Source of the DNA: an uncultured Rhodospirillales bacterium
GTDB lineage: Bacteria > Pseudomonadota > Alphaproteobacteria > RF32 > CAG-239
Length of the DNA: 59,298 nucleotides
Reading direction: 5' to 3'
Assembly: GCA_902761715.1 (NCBI GenBank)
Contig: CACWLK010000009.1
Coordinates: 1 to 59,298, forward strand
Shown one piece after another: positions 36,571 to 46,911 of the stretch. Numbering within the stretch: the stretch's first letter is position 1; each line of letters opens with the position of its first letter. The position numbers and the translations under genes are program-made. The notes under the pieces are model-generated. The model saw only the letters and a program-made list of their open reading frames with translations. It was not told the origin of the DNA and ran no database searches.

Positions 36571-39500
36571 TTAAGCATCTATTTTGCTGTCTTGCTTGCC
36601 TCTTTCCAAAAACCTCTCGGTAATAGTCTGAAACAAAACGTACAACATCGGAATAATAATCAATCCGGCGCCTGTACCAATCAACATTCCGTAGAACACC
36701 GGCACCCCGATTGCAATACGGCTGTTTGCACCGGCTCCGCTTGCTACCACCATCGGTAGTACGCCTAAAATAAAAGTAAATGCAGTCATTAACACAGCAC
36801 GAAATCTTTCTTTTAATCCTACCAATGCTGAACGTTCAATCGATGTACCGCGTAAACGTTCTTCTTTTGCAAACTCAACAATCAAAATCGCATTCTTAGC
36901 CGCCAAACCGACCAACAGCACCAAACCGAGTTGAGCATAAATCGACAATGGCAGACCGTGTATAAACAAGCCGATAAGCGCTCCCACCATCGCCACCGAA
37001 ACCGAAGCCAAAACCGGAACCGGCGTTGACCAGCTCTCATATTGTGCTACCAAGAACAAATATGCGAATGTAATCGCCAACAAAATCAGGCTTCCTATTG
37101 TACCCTGATTGGCGCGCTCCTGAAAACTCATGCCTGACCAATCATAACCATAACCTTGCGGCAAAGTCTCCTGTGCAATTTTTTCCAATCCGGCCATAGC
37201 TTCACCACTGCTTACTCCCGGACGTGCAATCGCCGTAATTGCCGCTGTCGGATACTGATTATAACGGCTTACGGCTCGTGGTCCCAAAACTTTGCGCAAA
37301 CTTATCATACCGCCCAACGGCACCATTTTGCCCTCATTGTTTTGGACATACAAATTATTAATACTGTTAATATCTTTGCGGAATTTCCAATCCGACTGCA
37401 ACACCACCTTATTAACTTGTGTACCGAAGTTTACGTCGTTGATGTATGACGATCCTAGATATTGCCCTAATGTGCTGTATATATTACCGACCGAGGTTTT
37501 GCTGGCCTCTGCTTTTTCGCGGTTTACATCAACAAAAATCTGCGGTGTTTCAGCATTATAAGTCGAGAAAGCATACATCAAAAGCGGAGATGTATTCATC
37601 TTAGCTAACAGCATTTTTAAGGCGCCGTCCAAGGCTTGCGGATCACTGCTATCCAGCTCTTGCAGACGAAAATCCATACCGTTGGTATTACCCAACCCCA
37701 TAATTGCCGGCATTTCAAACATATTGATTTTTGCTTCCGGAGTAGTTGCGGCAATCTCTGCGTTTACCTTATTTAAAATATTGGTAGACAGCAATGCCTT
37801 GCTCGTACGCTTGCTCCAAGGATCCAATATAACCGCCATAAATGCAACGTTTTCGCCATCACCGCCAATCATACTTACACCGGCAATATCCATTACGTGA
37901 TTTACACCTTTGGTGTTTTTAATATGCTTGGCCACACGTTCAACCACCTTTTCGGTACGCTCTCGTGAAGCACCTTCCGGCAATTGAATATCGACCATAA
38001 AAATACCTTGGTCTTCATTCGGAATAAAACTTGTTTGGCTGATTTTCATAATTCCGCAAATCAGCAAAATAATCAGACCGAATATTACGGCAATCGCACT
38101 AATACTGCGCCCCCCGATTGATGCAATACTCAAATATCTGTTGCGCATTTTCTCCAAAATTTTACTGAACATAAACAACGGTCCGCTCGTTTTGGGCTGT
38201 AATGGGCGCAAAATCGTTGAGCATAGCGCCGGAGATAACGTCAGCGCATTTAATGACGAAAAAGATACCGAAGCCGAAATTGCAACCGCAAATTGCTGAT
38301 AAATACGACCGGTAATACCGCCCATAAAACCAATCGGCACAAAAATTGCCAACAATACCAACGTTGTTGCAATAACCGCACCTGATACCTGCTCCATTGC
38401 CTTAATAGTTGCTTCTTTCGGAGACAATTTTTCCGATTCCATCAAGAACAATACACGTTCAACTACCACAATCGCATCATCAACCACCAATCCGATTGCC
38501 AACACCAGACCGAACAATGTTAAAATGTTCAAACTGAAGCCCATTGCCAATAATACGGCAAAAGTAGCAAAAATCGAAACCGGAATTGTAACCGACGGCA
38601 CCAAAGTTGAGCGCCAGTCCTGTAAAAAGATATAGCAAACAAAAACCACCAACAAAAAGGTTAAGACCAAAGTCATAACCACTTCTTCAATAGAAGTCTT
38701 TATGTACTCTGTTGCGTCATAGGCAATATTAAGTTCAAAATCTTTAGGATACATTACTTTAAGACGATTCATCTCAGCTTTGAGGTTATTCATCGCCTCA
38801 ATGGCGTTTGCTCCCGACAGCAGGTTTACCGCAATCGCTACAGACGGGGCACCGTCAAACTCTGCTCTTGCCCGATAATGCTCTTCACCGACAGTTACTT
38901 TTGCCACGTCTTTCAAACGTACCAAACCGCCTTCTTCATTGGTGCGGACAATAATGTTCTCAAAGTCCTTAACATCGTTCAAGCGACCGGTAGTTTGCAA
39001 AGTATAAACTGTCTGTTGGCTTCCGTCTCCCGGCATCGCCCCGACCTTACCCAACGATGGCTGAACATTCTGCCCTCTGATTGCCTCCGCAATGGACGAA
39101 ATCGGCAAATTAAGTGCGGTAATCTTATCTGCATCCAACCAAACACGCATACTCAAAGGCGGCGCATAAACATTTACCTCGCCTACACCATTAACCTTAA
39201 TCAGGTTTTTCTTAATATTGTTCTGCACATAGTCGCTTAATTGCAAAGCATTCATGCTGCCATTGGGAGAACGTGCAACCAAAAATCCCAAAATATCGGT
39301 AGAACGTCTAAACACCGTAACACCTTGCTGTTGCACGTCTGAAGGCAACTTTGACAAGGCCTGTTGTACGCGGTTTTGAGTTTTTACTTGCGCCAGGTCA
39401 GGATCTACGCCAACCTTAAATGTTACTGTCAGACGGTATGTTCCTGAAGAGTCTGATGTTGAATCCATATATAACATATCCTCAACACCATTAATTGCTT

Positions 39501-39702
39501 CTTCCAACGGAATACCGACCGTATTTGCCACCACTTCAGCGCTGGCTCCGGGATATGTCGCTGCCACCATAATTGTCGGCGGTGTAACCTCAGGATATAA
39601 TGAAATCGGCAACGAGAAAAGCGAGATAACACCGGCCAACGTCAACACAATTGAAATAACTATCGCAAAACGCGGACGTTCAATAAAAATTCTTGAAAAC
39701 AT
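36571..39702 (-). CDS. RND multidrug efflux pump, inner-membrane subunit (AcrB/HAE1 type)
   Basis: A 1043-residue proton-driven exporter that works as a trimer with a membrane-fusion protein and an outer-membrane channel. It has the twelve-helix RND layout: [15 protein letters not shown] at the N-terminus, the paired Asp of TM4 in [14 protein letters not shown], porter-domain motifs, [16 protein letters not shown] in TM10-11 and the usual ending. The length matches HAE1 pumps for drugs and bile salts. The third gene of the TetR-MFP-RND operon, it starts 6 nt after the MFP stop. No TolC-type gene is in the window. Confidence 0.95.
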   Translation of the reverse strand: MFSRIFIERPRFAIVISIVLTLAGVISLFSLPISLYPEVTPPTIMVAATYPGASAEVVANTVGIPLEEAINGVEDMLYMDSTSDSSGTYRLTVTFKVGVDPDLAQVKTQNRVQQALSKLPSDVQQQGVTVFRRSTDILGFLVARSPNGSMNALQLSDYVQNNIKKNLIKVNGVGEVNVYAPPLSMRVWLDADKITALNLPISSIAEAIRGQNVQPSLGKVGAMPGDGSQQTVYTLQTTGRLNDVKDFENIIVRTNEEGGLVRLKDVAKVTVGEEHYRARAEFDGAPSVAIAVNLLSGANAIEAMNNLKAEMNRLKVMYPKDFELNIAYDATEYIKTSIEEVVMTLVLTFLLVVFVCYIFLQDWRSTLVPSVTIPVSIFATFAVLLAMGFSLNILTLFGLVLAIGLVVDDAIVVVERVLFLMESEKLSPKEATIKAMEQVSGAVIATTLVLLAIFVPIGFMGGITGRIYQQFAVAISASVSFSSLNALTLSPALCSTILRPLQPKTSGPLFMFSKILEKMRNRYLSIASIGGRSISAIAVIFGLIILLICGIMKISQTSFIPNEDQGIFMVDIQLPEGASRERTEKVVERVAKHIKNTKGVNHVMDIAGVSMIGGDGENVAFMAVILDPWSKRTSKALLSTNILNKVNAEIAATTPEAKINMFEMPAIMGLGNTNGMDFRLQELDSSDPQALDGALKMLLAKMNTSPLLMYAFSTYNAETPQIFVDVNREKAEASKTSVGNIYSTLGQYLGSSYINDVNFGTQVNKVVLQSDWKFRKDINSINNLYVQNNEGKMVPLGGMISLRKVLGPRAVSRYNQYPTAAITAIARPGVSSGEAMAGLEKIAQETLPQGYGYDWSGMSFQERANQGTIGSLILLAITFAYLFLVAQYESWSTPVPVLASVSVAMVGALIGLFIHGLPLSIYAQLGLVLLVGLAAKNAILIVEFAKEERLRGTSIERSALVGLKERFRAVLMTAFTFILGVLPMVVASGAGANSRIAIGVPVFYGMLIGTGAGLIIIPMLYVLFQTITERFLERGKQDSKIDA

Positions 39703-39708
39703 TGGCTG

Positions 39709-40860
39709 CTATTCCTCCACCTTAATATTTTCGGCTCTTACTTTTTTGCCGTCTGCCGCTTTTTGCAAACCCTGTACAATTACTTTATCACCGGCTTTTA
39801 TACCGCTCGTAATCACTTGGCGTGAACCGATTGCTTCTCCTAGAGCCACTCTGTGTTGCGCAACGATACCTTCATCATTTACTGTCATTACATAGTTACC
39901 ATGTTCATCTTGTCCGATTGCCGACTGCAGAACCGTAATAGCCTTTTTGGCTGCGCCGGAATCAATTTTCATATTTACATAACTTCCCGGTATCAGGAGT
40001 TCATCGTCATTCTTAAACTCGGCATATACGGCTATTGTTGCAGTATTGGTATCTATTGAGTTATCCATAAATTCATTTATCGAACTTGTTTTTACAACTT
40101 TACCGTTCGGCAACTCGATTCTTGCACTTACATGCTCATTGCGCATACCGCTTTGCAAAATATTGCTGATTTCTTTGTCCGTCATTGAAAAAGTAATGCG
40201 CACCGGATTCATTTGTACAATAGAAGCCAAAACACCTGTTGCACTGCTTACAAAGTTGCCTTCCGTAACTTTTGCTTTACCGATTTTTCCCGAAAACGGA
40301 GCCTTAATTTCAGCATGTTCCAAATCAATTTTTGCTAAATTAAAATTTGCTTCTGCCTGTTTTACGGCAGCCTGAGCCTGCAACAAACTTGAATAAGCCT
40401 CGTCAAGTCTTGCTTCTGAGGCAAATTTTTGCTGGTTAAGAGATTTTTGGCGACGATAATCTTTTTCAATTTTGGTCAAACTAGCCTTTGCCGAATCAAG
40501 CTCGGCCTTGCGCAAATCTGCAGTAGACTGATAGCGTTGTTTTTCAATCACAAACAACACATCGCCTTCTTTAACAACTGACCCTTCATCAAATTTTACT
40601 TCTTCCAAATAGCCGCTGACCTGAGGCTGTAGATTGACCGAATTAATGGCTTCCACATGTCCGATAACACTGCTGTACGGAGTAACATCTTCTTCTGCAA
40701 CCGTTTCCACCAACACATACGGATCGCCGGCAGCTCCGGCCATCATAGCCATCATATTCGGTGTCAAACGAGATTTCAAAAACCAACCGATTCCGATGCA
40801 AAGGCAAACACCCAAAACGCGCCATATAATCGTGTTGCTATCCATTTTTCCCATTACCAT
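39709..40860 (-). CDS. RND efflux membrane-fusion protein (AcrA type)
   Basis: 383 residues: an N-terminal membrane anchor or signal (about 10-28), the lipoyl-like half motif (VNLQPQVSGYLEEVKFDEGSVVKEGDVLF), a helical hairpin (about 110-175), the second lipoyl half (APFSGKIGKAKVTEGNFV), the beta-barrel domain and the membrane-proximal domain. It bridges the RND pump to the outer-membrane channel. GAAGGAATG lies before the ATG, which begins 1 nt after the tetR stop. Confidence 0.93.
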   Translation of the reverse strand: MVMGKMDSNTIIWRVLGVCLCIGIGWFLKSRLTPNMMAMMAGAAGDPYVLVETVAEEDVTPYSSVIGHVEAINSVNLQPQVSGYLEEVKFDEGSVVKEGDVLFVIEKQRYQSTADLRKAELDSAKASLTKIEKDYRRQKSLNQQKFASEARLDEAYSSLLQAQAAVKQAEANFNLAKIDLEHAEIKAPFSGKIGKAKVTEGNFVSSATGVLASIVQMNPVRITFSMTDKEISNILQSGMRNEHVSARIELPNGKVVKTSSINEFMDNSIDTNTATIAVYAEFKNDDELLIPGSYVNMKIDSGAAKKAITVLQSAIGQDEHGNYVMTVNDEGIVAQHRVALGEAIGSRQVITSGIKAGDKVIVQGLQKAADGKKVRAENIKVEE

Positions 40861-40861
40861 T

Positions 40862-41485
40862 TTAACATTCCTTCCTCAGTTGATTTATCATCATATCCAG
40901 TCCATACAAAAAACTCTCGCCCAAATTCACCATTGGTGAATTCAGGTTTGATACATAATAATGCAATGATCCGCGCCACAAATTCATAATTGCTAAAGCC
41001 GCATCATCAACTTTTACATCGGGCTTTAATTGTCCATTTTTTTGTGCTGAGGTCAAGGCTTTTTGCACGATATCCAACCCAAATATTCTGATATCTCCAA
41101 GTTTTTCCATAACTTTGTTAAAAACCTCATCTGACCACTCAACTTGTGCCATCACAAAAAACAAAAATTTTTGCAAATCAGAATTGCGAACTATATAGTC
41201 AATTTCGCGCGCGAAAAGCTTGCGCAAGTCTTCCAAACACTTAGGAACACCACCCTCAGCTTTTACCGGCTCAAACCTGTCTTTAATATGATACTGCATC
41301 AACGCCGCCAAAAGTTCGCCCTTTTCCTTAAAATGCCAATACACGGCACCTTTGGTCATATTTATTCGTTTTGCAATATCGTCAAAAGAAGTCCTTGAAA
41401 ATCCTCTTTCATAAAAACAATCAAGTGCCGCATCCAATATGCGCGCCCTTGTATTTTCTGTTTCTTCTTTGGTCTTCCGAACCAT
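40862..41485 (-). CDS. TetR/AcrR-family repressor of the efflux operon
   Basis: 207 residues with the N-terminal TetR HTH (ARILDAALDCFYERGF, TSFDDIAKRINMTKGAVYWHF) and an AcrR-like C-terminal ligand-binding domain. The frame is open to 41551, but MVRKTKEETENTRARIL is the standard AcrR N-terminus and AGAGGG lies before ATG 41485. The upstream palindrome is a near match to the E. coli AcrR operator, so autorepression of the whole operon is likely. Confidence 0.92.
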   Translation of the reverse strand: MVRKTKEETENTRARILDAALDCFYERGFSRTSFDDIAKRINMTKGAVYWHFKEKGELLAALMQYHIKDRFEPVKAEGGVPKCLEDLRKLFAREIDYIVRNSDLQKFLFFVMAQVEWSDEVFNKVMEKLGDIRIFGLDIVQKALTSAQKNGQLKPDVKVDDAALAIMNLWRGSLHYYVSNLNSPMVNLGESFLYGLDMMINQLRKEC

Positions 41486-41500
41486 AATTGCCCTCTTTAG

Positions 41501-41524
41501 AACATACATTCCGGTAGGTATGTA
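41501..41524. promoter_or_regulatory. AcrR-type operator palindrome
   Basis: ACATAC (41502-41507) and GTATGT (41518-41523) are separated by 10 nt. The E. coli acrAB operator has the same arms with the same 10-nt spacing. It immediately adjoins the -10 of a leftward promoter (TTGCTT at 41551-41546, 17-nt spacer, GATATA at 41528-41523), so bound repressor would sit over the transcription start. Confidence 0.8.
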
Positions 41525-41551
41525 TATCTTTTTTAAAAAATATACAAGCAA
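41523..41551 (-). promoter_or_regulatory. Promoter of the tetR-MFP-RND operon
   Basis: Minus-strand TTGCTT, 17-nt AT-rich spacer, GATATA. The start site would fall near 41516, in the middle of the operator palindrome, about 30 nt before the tetR ATG. Confidence 0.5.
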
Positions 41552-41637
41552 AAAATGTGCAGAACCCCCATTTTTTATTTATTAAATTCATAATCCTTAT
41601 ATAATCGAACTGTTATAACAACTTGGAGGACTAGTCT

Positions 41638-42315
41638 ATGAAGAAATATATTGCTGAATTATTCGGCACATTTGTACTTGTTTTCATCGGTTGCGGAACT
41701 GTTGTATTTTCGGGTCCGACCGTTGGAAACGTTGGTATTGCTCTTGCCTTTGGTCTGGCCGTTATGGCTATGGCTTATGCCATCGGACCGGTTTCGGGTG
41801 CTCACGTCAACCCTGCCGTAACCCTCGGCGTATACAGTGCCGGTCGTATGTCTGCTAAAGACGCACTCGGCTACATCATTTTTCAATTTATCGGTGCCAC
41901 ACTTGCTGCCGCTGTTTTAATTATCATGCTCAATGGTCGTGCATCAGGTTTTGATATTGCAATCGATGGTCTCGGCCAGAACGGTTGGGGCGCAGGCTAT
42001 GCTGATGAATATAACATGGTATCCGCATTAATTTTTGAGTTTATTGCTACATTTATCTTTGTAAAAGTAATTTTACATACCACTGCAGCTGAGCTCAAAA
42101 TTGCCGGCGTTGTAATCGGTTTGACTTTAGTCGTACTGCACATCTTAGGCTTGCAAATTACCGGCGTTTCCGTCAACCCTGCCCGCAGCTTTGGTCCTGC
42201 CGTCTTTGTCGGCGGAATTGCCTTAAAGCAATTATGGCTGTTCTTGGTTACACCTGCTGTTGCCGGAATTATTGCCGGTCTCGGTTGCCGTTTTTGCCCT
42301 TGCTGCAAAAAATAA
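41638..42315 (+). CDS. aqpZ: Aquaporin Z-type water channel
   Basis: 225 residues, six membrane helices and both half-helices with NPA boxes (HVNPAVTLG at residues 57-65 and VSVNPARSFGPA). Selectivity-filter residues appear to be those of a water channel rather than a glycerol facilitator, as the D of GlpF (NPARD) is absent. TTGGAGG precedes the ATG, and TATAAT at 41600 is a likely -10. A Cys-rich C-terminal end (RFCPCCKK) is unusual but short. Confidence 0.94.
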   Translation: MKKYIAELFGTFVLVFIGCGTVVFSGPTVGNVGIALAFGLAVMAMAYAIGPVSGAHVNPAVTLGVYSAGRMSAKDALGYIIFQFIGATLAAAVLIIMLNGRASGFDIAIDGLGQNGWGAGYADEYNMVSALIFEFIATFIFVKVILHTTAAELKIAGVVIGLTLVVLHILGLQITGVSVNPARSFGPAVFVGGIALKQLWLFLVTPAVAGIIAGLGCRFCPCCKK

Positions 42316-42328
42316 CCGCTTATAGCTG

Positions 42329-42358
42329 AAAAAGCCTCGCAAACCGCGGGGCTTTTTT
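42329..42358 (+). terminator. Intrinsic terminator of the aquaporin gene
   Basis: AAAGCCTCGC and GCGGGGCTTT (with one G-T pair) plus a T6 tract, 14 nt past the stop. Confidence 0.85.
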
Positions 42359-42430
42359 GGTATATAAAATTTATTTTGAATTTATTTTTTACTATGTTAT
42401 ACTACTCTCCAAATTACGGGAGTATACGCA

Positions 42431-43162
42431 ATGAAAAACGAAGAATTAAAAAAGAAGCTTGAAAAACTGTCTATGTTATACCAGCAGTTAAAAGCACTTC
42501 GTGACCAACAGGGAGAAGAATTCAGCCCTGAAGACGAAGACCTTTTGTCACATGCCGAACTCCTTGAAGAGGCTCTCAAAAACTATATGTACCAATTTGG
42601 GCTGTCAATTTATCGCAACAAAAAAGGCAAGCGCTTCTTCAAAAAATTTATTCACGACGAAGATGAGGTTCGGGGTTTCGATGAGCTTGAACCACAATGT
42701 TTTGAGTTTGTTGAAAACCGTCCTAACTTTTTGCAGCGCTTACTTGAATATAAGCCGGCTGACCGCTTGCTCATGAACTACAGCATTGAAGATACCGTCG
42801 ACAACTTGTACACCAAAGATCCCGCTATGGTTGAAGTCTTTGACGAACTGGTTAATGAAGAATCTCAACACTATATGTCAGCCATTTACAATTCTAAGCT
42901 TGATGCACAAATCGAAAAGACTTTTGATATCAAAAACGAAATTAATACTCCTCAAATTGATATCAAACTCAATGCCCCCGATATTGCCGTCAGCGATATT
43001 GAAAAAGAATTTGCTCCGGCAAAACAAGCTTCGCCCCAAAAACGTGCTAAAGTAGCCAAAAAATCACGAGGTGGTTATGGTTGTGGCAAAGACAATGTCA
43101 AGAAAAAGTCTCCGACCAAAGCTCGAACCACACTATCCAAAGACAACACCAACGAACGTTAA
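42431..43162 (+). CDS. Hypothetical protein with coiled-coil N-terminus and basic tail
   Basis: 243 residues. An N-terminal charged coiled coil (about 1-55) leads into a central mixed domain (about 55-150, with NKKGKRFFKKFIHDED and ECF-like aromatic residues). The C-terminal 45 residues are very Lys/Arg/Ser-rich and probably disordered, suited to binding nucleic acid. There is no signal peptide. It is monocistronic between two terminators. The family is unknown to me. Confidence 0.65.
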   Translation: MKNEELKKKLEKLSMLYQQLKALRDQQGEEFSPEDEDLLSHAELLEEALKNYMYQFGLSIYRNKKGKRFFKKFIHDEDEVRGFDELEPQCFEFVENRPNFLQRLLEYKPADRLLMNYSIEDTVDNLYTKDPAMVEVFDELVNEESQHYMSAIYNSKLDAQIEKTFDIKNEINTPQIDIKLNAPDIAVSDIEKEFAPAKQASPQKRAKVAKKSRGGYGCGKDNVKKKSPTKARTTLSKDNTNER

Positions 43163-43196
43163 AAAAAAGCACCGAGTTTCGGTGCCTTTTTTTTAT
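43161..43196. terminator. Bidirectional intrinsic terminator
   Basis: A8-GCACCGA, TTTC-type loop and GGTGCC-T8 form a stem shared by the convergent genes at 42431 and 43193. Confidence 0.88.
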
Positions 43197-44140
43197 TTTG
43201 CATATGATGCCCGTCTGATACGATCATTGATTGCCAACCCCAACCCCTCTTCCGGTATCGGCGCTATTGCAATCCCTTTTTCTCCGGCCATATTATCAGC
43301 CAACCTCATATATGCAAACAAATTGGCCGCAGCCTCGTGCAGATCGGCGGTTACGCTCAAATTGAGATCTGCCCTCTGACTATAACCGAAACCTATATAA
43401 AACTCTCCGTCTTCCGGCTCTTCAACATTTATGCGGAAACGGTGCTCCGGCGCATAATGTCGCAACATCTGCCCCGGAGAACTCGGCTTGTTTGGGTCTC
43501 CGTGCGAAATAAAAACTTTTTCATGCAAAAAGTCTTCAATATCTTCCTTTGCAATACCGCCGGCTCTCAACAAAAACACTTCTTTTCCGGTAACATCAAC
43601 AATTGTTGATTCCACCCCGACGGCACATTTTCCACCGTCTAAAATCATATCAACCTTATCCCCAAGACTTTCCGCCACATGCTCTGCAGTTGTCGGGCTT
43701 ATTGTCTGTGAACGATTGGCAGAAGGAGCAACAATTGGCACGCCGCTCAATCTTATCAACTCTAGCGCCACCGGATGGTTAGGCATACGCACTGTAGCCG
43801 TCGGCAATCCTGCGCACGCCAAATCAATAGCCGTGTTATGCTCTTTTCTTTTCAACACCATCGTAAAAGGTCCTGGCCAAAATTTATGAGCCAACGCCAA
43901 CGCTCTTTCATCTACCTCGACATAGTTCTTCAAAAAATCAATATCAGCAATATGTGAAATCAGCGGGTTAAAAGTCGGTCTGCCCTTTGCCGCAAAAATA
44001 CTCGCCACTGCCTTGGCATCATAAGCATTAGCCCCCAAACCATAAACCGTCTCGGTCGGAAAAGCCACCAACCCTCCGTCTTTTATGATTTGTGCCGCTT
44101 TTTGCATATTTTGCGGATTAATGCTGTAAATGTTAGACAT
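43193..44140 (-). CDS. tsaC: L-threonylcarbamoyladenylate synthase (TsaC/Sua5)
   Basis: Makes threonylcarbamoyl-AMP for the t6A37 modification of ANN-decoding tRNAs. The 315-residue protein is the long Sua5 form: the YrdC domain (GGLVAFPTETVYGLGANAYD, KGRPTFNPLISHI, APSANRSQTISPTTAEHV) plus the C-terminal Sua5 domain joined by a linker (SSPGQMLRHYAPEH). The frame is open to 44200, but AAGGATTGCAAG precedes ATG 44140 and gives the expected start. It follows the HNH-like gene by 10 nt. Confidence 0.94.
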   Translation of the reverse strand: MSNIYSINPQNMQKAAQIIKDGGLVAFPTETVYGLGANAYDAKAVASIFAAKGRPTFNPLISHIADIDFLKNYVEVDERALALAHKFWPGPFTMVLKRKEHNTAIDLACAGLPTATVRMPNHPVALELIRLSGVPIVAPSANRSQTISPTTAEHVAESLGDKVDMILDGGKCAVGVESTIVDVTGKEVFLLRAGGIAKEDIEDFLHEKVFISHGDPNKPSSPGQMLRHYAPEHRFRINVEEPEDGEFYIGFGYSQRADLNLSVTADLHEAAANLFAYMRLADNMAGEKGIAIAPIPEEGLGLAINDRIRRASYAK

Positions 44141-44150
44141 CTTGCAATCC

Positions 44151-45254
44151 TTATTTTCTGCCGCCATTTTTATTAATATACGTTGCAGCGGTCTTACCAC
44201 GCTGAGAGCTATTTTGCAAGTCCAGATTATTTATAAAAGTTTCAATTTTATTCAAATGCACCAAATTATTTCCATGTGCCGGTGATGGTATAATTTTCCG
44301 ATTCGGTTGATTAAAATCATGCACCACATAGTGCTCAAAATCTAACATTGCCGCACAATATTGAGGCAACAAAATCTTTTCATAACCGATAATTCCGTCT
44401 TCCATCTCAACTCTGCGCTCCAACTTATGTTTCAAACGATGAATATTATTTTCCACCATTGCCAACGAGTTAGGATCATTCACTTCCGGATACGATGCAA
44501 TATTGTTTGGACAATATACCGGATTTTTATGATCAATACTAAACCCCGGACCGGTAATAATCTGTCCTTTATACTCAAACTCAAAGCTATCGGCACAACC
44601 TTTGGTATGCATGTTTTCTATCAACCGATCAACATATGCCGGATGCACACCATTATCACGCAACAGAGTATAAAAATCCTGTTCGTTTTCACGAATAAAT
44701 ACTTTTACAAAACCTTCTTTTTCACGATATTTTACAAACTCATCATAACAAAAATCTTTAACAAACGACCTAAAATCTGAGATATTCATTTTTGCAATTA
44801 CGTCTGGAGAAATTCCATTTGACATAAGGTTGACTAGCAATGGATACTCTATTGCCGCATAACTTTTGTATCCGAACATCTCTTGCCTATATATAGAATC
44901 ATTCAAAGCTTGACGATACATTGCCGTACCGTACATTTTATCACGTTTTGTTTTTTTCCTTTTCAGCGCCGCAAGATATTCCGGTGATAAATATTCACCA
45001 ACTATATTTGATATATTTCCGTTACAGTCATCTCTAATCAAAAGCTTATGTTCAGGCGAAATTGGATTTTCCGGTGTAACAATCAATGAGCAATTATTAT
45101 TAATAACATATCGCCTGAGCAGACTTACCAAGCGCTTTTTTTCATCACCGTTTGGGAGACTCACAAGCGCCTTCATTGCCAACTCCAAAACATGCTGTGC
45201 ATTTTCACGGCAACGCCTTGCTTCAACCATATCTTTTCTTGATTTTCCGCTCAC
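44151..45254 (-). CDS. Putative HNH-fold protein of unknown role
   Basis: 367 residues. A helical N-terminal half is followed near residues 236-280 by GFSIDHKNPVYCPN, then NSLAMVENNIHRLKHKLE. Asp241-His242, Asn270 and His272/His276 are placed like the H-N-H catalytic triad of beta-beta-alpha-metal nucleases; no zinc-knuckle Cys pairs are present. The tail after 280 looks conserved but unfamiliar. It sits 10 nt upstream of tsaC on the same strand and probably shares its mRNA. The HNH assignment is a motif-level inference. Confidence 0.5.
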   Translation of the reverse strand: MSGKSRKDMVEARRCRENAQHVLELAMKALVSLPNGDEKKRLVSLLRRYVINNNCSLIVTPENPISPEHKLLIRDDCNGNISNIVGEYLSPEYLAALKRKKTKRDKMYGTAMYRQALNDSIYRQEMFGYKSYAAIEYPLLVNLMSNGISPDVIAKMNISDFRSFVKDFCYDEFVKYREKEGFVKVFIRENEQDFYTLLRDNGVHPAYVDRLIENMHTKGCADSFEFEYKGQIITGPGFSIDHKNPVYCPNNIASYPEVNDPNSLAMVENNIHRLKHKLERRVEMEDGIIGYEKILLPQYCAAMLDFEHYVVHDFNQPNRKIIPSPAHGNNLVHLNKIETFINNLDLQNSSQRGKTAATYINKNGGRK

Positions 45255-45368
45255 GATTATGTCCTTTCGTTAATTTTGTCCAGATTATACCTGATTTTTT
45301 TACAAATGTCTAAACTTTTATTTAAGCATTTTGTATTTACAATAACTCAATTACAAAAGGAGTAAAAC

Positions 45369-46832
45369 ATGGTAGAATTTATATTTAATAGTGCAAAATC
45401 AGCGCCTAAAAACGCAGTAAAAGTAATTTTGTCTGCTTCATCATCTTTCAAATGCGAAAATTTTTGCAATGACGAAACCGCTCGTGCCTTAAAATCTGCC
45501 GCCAAAAACTCAAAATTTGACGGCTCACTTGGTGCCAACGTCTCAATTTACGACGGCAAAGACCACACATTTCTGTTCGGCATCGGTCAATCTCCTACCG
45601 AACTGGATCTCCAAACCGCCGGCGCCAAAATCTACAAACAAATTTCAGACTTTGAACACGTTGCAATCTGCGTTGACACCACAACCAAAAACAAACTTTC
45701 AGCATCGCAAATTGCCTGCCACGTTGCTTTTGGTATTGAGCTTGCCTCTTACCGCTTTGATAAATATTTTACCACCAAAAAAGCCGAAGATTTTCCCAAA
45801 CTCGACACCGTTGAGCTGATATCTTCAACCGAAAAACTTTCGGCCAAAGACTATAACAACCTGCGCTCTGTTGCCAATGCCGTGCGTTATGCCCGTGATC
45901 TTTGCAACGAGCCTGCCAACTATCTGACACCCGAGGTTTTTGCCGCAGACATCAAGCGTCTTGAATACCTTGGTCTAAAAGTCAAGATTTTGGAAGAAAA
46001 AGAAATCCGCGCTCAAGGCATGAATATGTTGCTCTCTGTTTCACAAGGTTCGCACAATTCGCCTCGGGTTGCCATCATCCGTTGGGAAGGCGCTCCCAAA
46101 TCTACCAAGCCTGAACTCGGACTTATCGGCAAGGGTGTAACTTTTGACTCCGGCGGAATTTCGCTTAAACCCGCATCGGGCATGGGCGATATGAAAGGAG
46201 ACATGACCGGCGCCGCTGTTGTTGTTGCCACCTTAAAGGCAGCTGCTCTTTGCAAAGTCAAACAGAACATAACCGGCATTGTCGGCTTGGTTGAAAATAT
46301 GCCATCAGGACACGCTTCTCGCCCCGGCGACATTGTATCTTCAATGTCAGGTCAAACGGTTGAGATTATCAACACCGATGCCGAGGGACGTTTGGTTTTG
46401 GGCGATTGCCTCTGGTATCTGCAACAAAAATATAAATCCCAAATTTTGATAGACGTTGCCACCTTGACCGGCTCGACCATGCGCACATTTGGCTTTGAAT
46501 ATGCCGGACTGTTCAGCAACACCGACGGACTTGCCAACGACCTTTATGCCAAAGGTTTAGAAAGCGGTGAAAAGCTTTGGCGACTTCCGGTAACTAAGGA
46601 ATATGACAAACTGATTGACTCCGACATTGCCGACATGAAAAACTGCGGTCCTGCCAACGGCGGCGGCATTACTGCGGCGTGTTTTCTGCAACGTTTTGTA
46701 AAGCCGGAGAACTGTTGGGCTCACTTGGACATTGCCGGTGTTGACCGTGACGACAAAGGTCATCCCCTTACCCCTAAAGGCGCAACCGGTTGGGGTGTAC
46801 GCTTGCTGACCAAGTTCATCAACTGCTATTAA
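45369..46832 (+). CDS. pepA: Leucyl aminopeptidase (cytosol aminopeptidase)
   Basis: A di-metal M17 exopeptidase that trims N-terminal residues. The 487-residue protein has a variable N-terminal domain, then the catalytic half with the metal and base residues in KGVTFDSGGISLKPASGMGDMKGDM and NTDAEGRLVLGD, plus the ATLTGS motif. The ending (DDKGHPLTPKGATGWGVRLL) is typical. AAAAGGAG precedes the ATG. PepA also binds DNA in enterobacteria; there is no evidence for that here. Confidence 0.96.
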   Translation: MVEFIFNSAKSAPKNAVKVILSASSSFKCENFCNDETARALKSAAKNSKFDGSLGANVSIYDGKDHTFLFGIGQSPTELDLQTAGAKIYKQISDFEHVAICVDTTTKNKLSASQIACHVAFGIELASYRFDKYFTTKKAEDFPKLDTVELISSTEKLSAKDYNNLRSVANAVRYARDLCNEPANYLTPEVFAADIKRLEYLGLKVKILEEKEIRAQGMNMLLSVSQGSHNSPRVAIIRWEGAPKSTKPELGLIGKGVTFDSGGISLKPASGMGDMKGDMTGAAVVVATLKAAALCKVKQNITGIVGLVENMPSGHASRPGDIVSSMSGQTVEIINTDAEGRLVLGDCLWYLQQKYKSQILIDVATLTGSTMRTFGFEYAGLFSNTDGLANDLYAKGLESGEKLWRLPVTKEYDKLIDSDIADMKNCGPANGGGITAACFLQRFVKPENCWAHLDIAGVDRDDKGHPLTPKGATGWGVRLLTKFINCY

Positions 46833-46854
46833 AAAAATCTTACTCCAAAAAACA

Positions 46855-46893
46855 AAAAGCTTGTTTCCGCATCTGCAGAGACAAGCTTTTTAT
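46855..46893 (+). terminator. Intrinsic terminator of pepA
   Basis: AAAAAGCTTGT and ACAAGCTTTTT pair across a 16-nt loop. It lies 20 nt after the stop codon. Confidence 0.8.
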
Positions 46894-46911
46894 TAATAGC
46901 GTAAAATAATT

